This document shows, piece by piece, positions 5,892 to 5,925 of a stretch of DNA of 5,925 nucleotides; positions within the stretch are counted from its first letter, which is position 1; the number at the start of each line of letters is the position of its first letter. Made by a program: the position numbers and the translations under genes. A model generated the notes under the pieces. That model was not told the DNA's origin. It was given only the letters and a program-made list of their open reading frames with translations, and made no database searches. Location: the NCBI GenBank assembly GCA_038317685.1, contig JBBQBQ010000219.1:1-5925 (forward strand). The letters are read 5' to 3'. This DNA is from JBBQBQ01 sp038317685 (GTDB lineage: Bacteria; Desulfobacterota; Desulfuromonadia; Desulfuromonadales; DDH964).

Positions 5892-5925
5892 TGCTGATGA
5901 TGAGGAGGAGGAGGAGGAGGGCCAG
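5797..5925 (+). CDS. open frame with acidic tract, possibly RpoD-derived (partial)
   Basis: The frame from ATG 5797 stays open to the window end (43 codons, no stop). The first half (MALKWNSQIRYSELPG) is not recognised and lies opposite the GNAT-like segment. The last 20 codons, from 5866, read SVAAEAEDDADDEEEEEEGQ. Such an acidic stretch occurs in primary sigma factors between the N-terminal region and conserved region 1.2, so it could be rpoD reappearing in another frame than the 5760 start. Low-complexity acidic sequence is weak evidence, and nothing beyond the edge can be read. Confidence 0.22.
   Translation, partial: MALKWNSQIRYSELPGQWLNARRSVAAEAEDDADDEEEEEEGQ
5887..5919 (+). repeat. 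GAT/GAG trinucleotide tract
   Basis: The sequence is GAT GAT GCT GAT GAT followed by six GAG triplets (5902-5919). In the open frame it encodes Asp/Glu. It is a simple-sequence repeat close to the window end, and such tracts can cause replication slippage or false assembly joins. Confidence 0.7.

Larger units (their letters stand above)
5700..5925. other. dnaG downstream region, composition unlike the genes
   Basis: No intact gene can be read in these 226 bases. By hand count 5761-5820 has 24 G+C of 60, against 43 of 60 at 2761-2820 within mutS2. Bases 5700-5744 hold no recognised element and no clear hairpin terminator. From 5745 there is a plausible ribosome binding site and an rpoD-like start on the + strand, a GNAT-like segment on the minus strand, and an acidic-coding GAT/GAG tract at the end. 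These three readings do not add up to one coherent gene. Confidence 0.6.

Overview
The window is a GC-rich bacterial chromosome segment carrying a tightly packed, single-direction run of five complete housekeeping genes on the + strand: hisE, a yqeY-type gene, a cvpA-family gene, mutS2 and dnaG. Gene order (yqeY and mutS2 next to dnaG, in the position where rpoD normally follows) and protein style suggest a deltaproteobacterium of the Desulfuromonas/Geobacter type (Desulfuromonadota). This assignment is inference from recall; no search was run.

Layout: bases 1-9 are the first three codons of a divergent minus-strand gene with a strong Shine-Dalgarno. Bases 10-161 are an AT-richer intergenic region with T-tracts and a small inverted repeat; it must hold the control signals for both directions, but no convincing promoter could be read. 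hisE (162-518) overlaps yqeY (515-961) by ATGA. After 25 bases comes the membrane protein gene cvpA (987-1478), then 22 bases holding a GGAGG for mutS2 (1501-3864). mutS2 overlaps dnaG (3861-5699) by ATGA. The spacing makes one transcription unit likely, with translational coupling at the two overlaps. Functionally it mixes histidine biosynthesis (HisE), a possible tRNA-amidation-related protein (YqeY), a membrane protein of the CvpA family, a MutS2 ATPase (recombination control or ribosome rescue) and the replication primase.

The 226 bases after dnaG are the odd part. They begin as expected for rpoD, with AGGAG ten bases before an ATG whose first ten codons resemble an RpoD N-terminus. The frame then loses any sigma-70 resemblance and stops after 43 codons, while the last 60 or so bases encode, in a different + frame, an acidic tract of the kind RpoD carries. 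In between, on the minus strand, lies a segment of about 39 codons that reads like the acetyl-CoA-binding core of a GNAT acetyltransferase, with lower GC than the rest. This could be a rearranged or inserted segment, a gene remnant, or a chimeric assembly end. It is the only part that looks out of place.

No tRNA, rRNA, CRISPR array, transposase or prophage gene was seen. Apart from the 3' end and an altered Smr motif in MutS2, this is an ordinary conserved region, and I do not see a new system in it.
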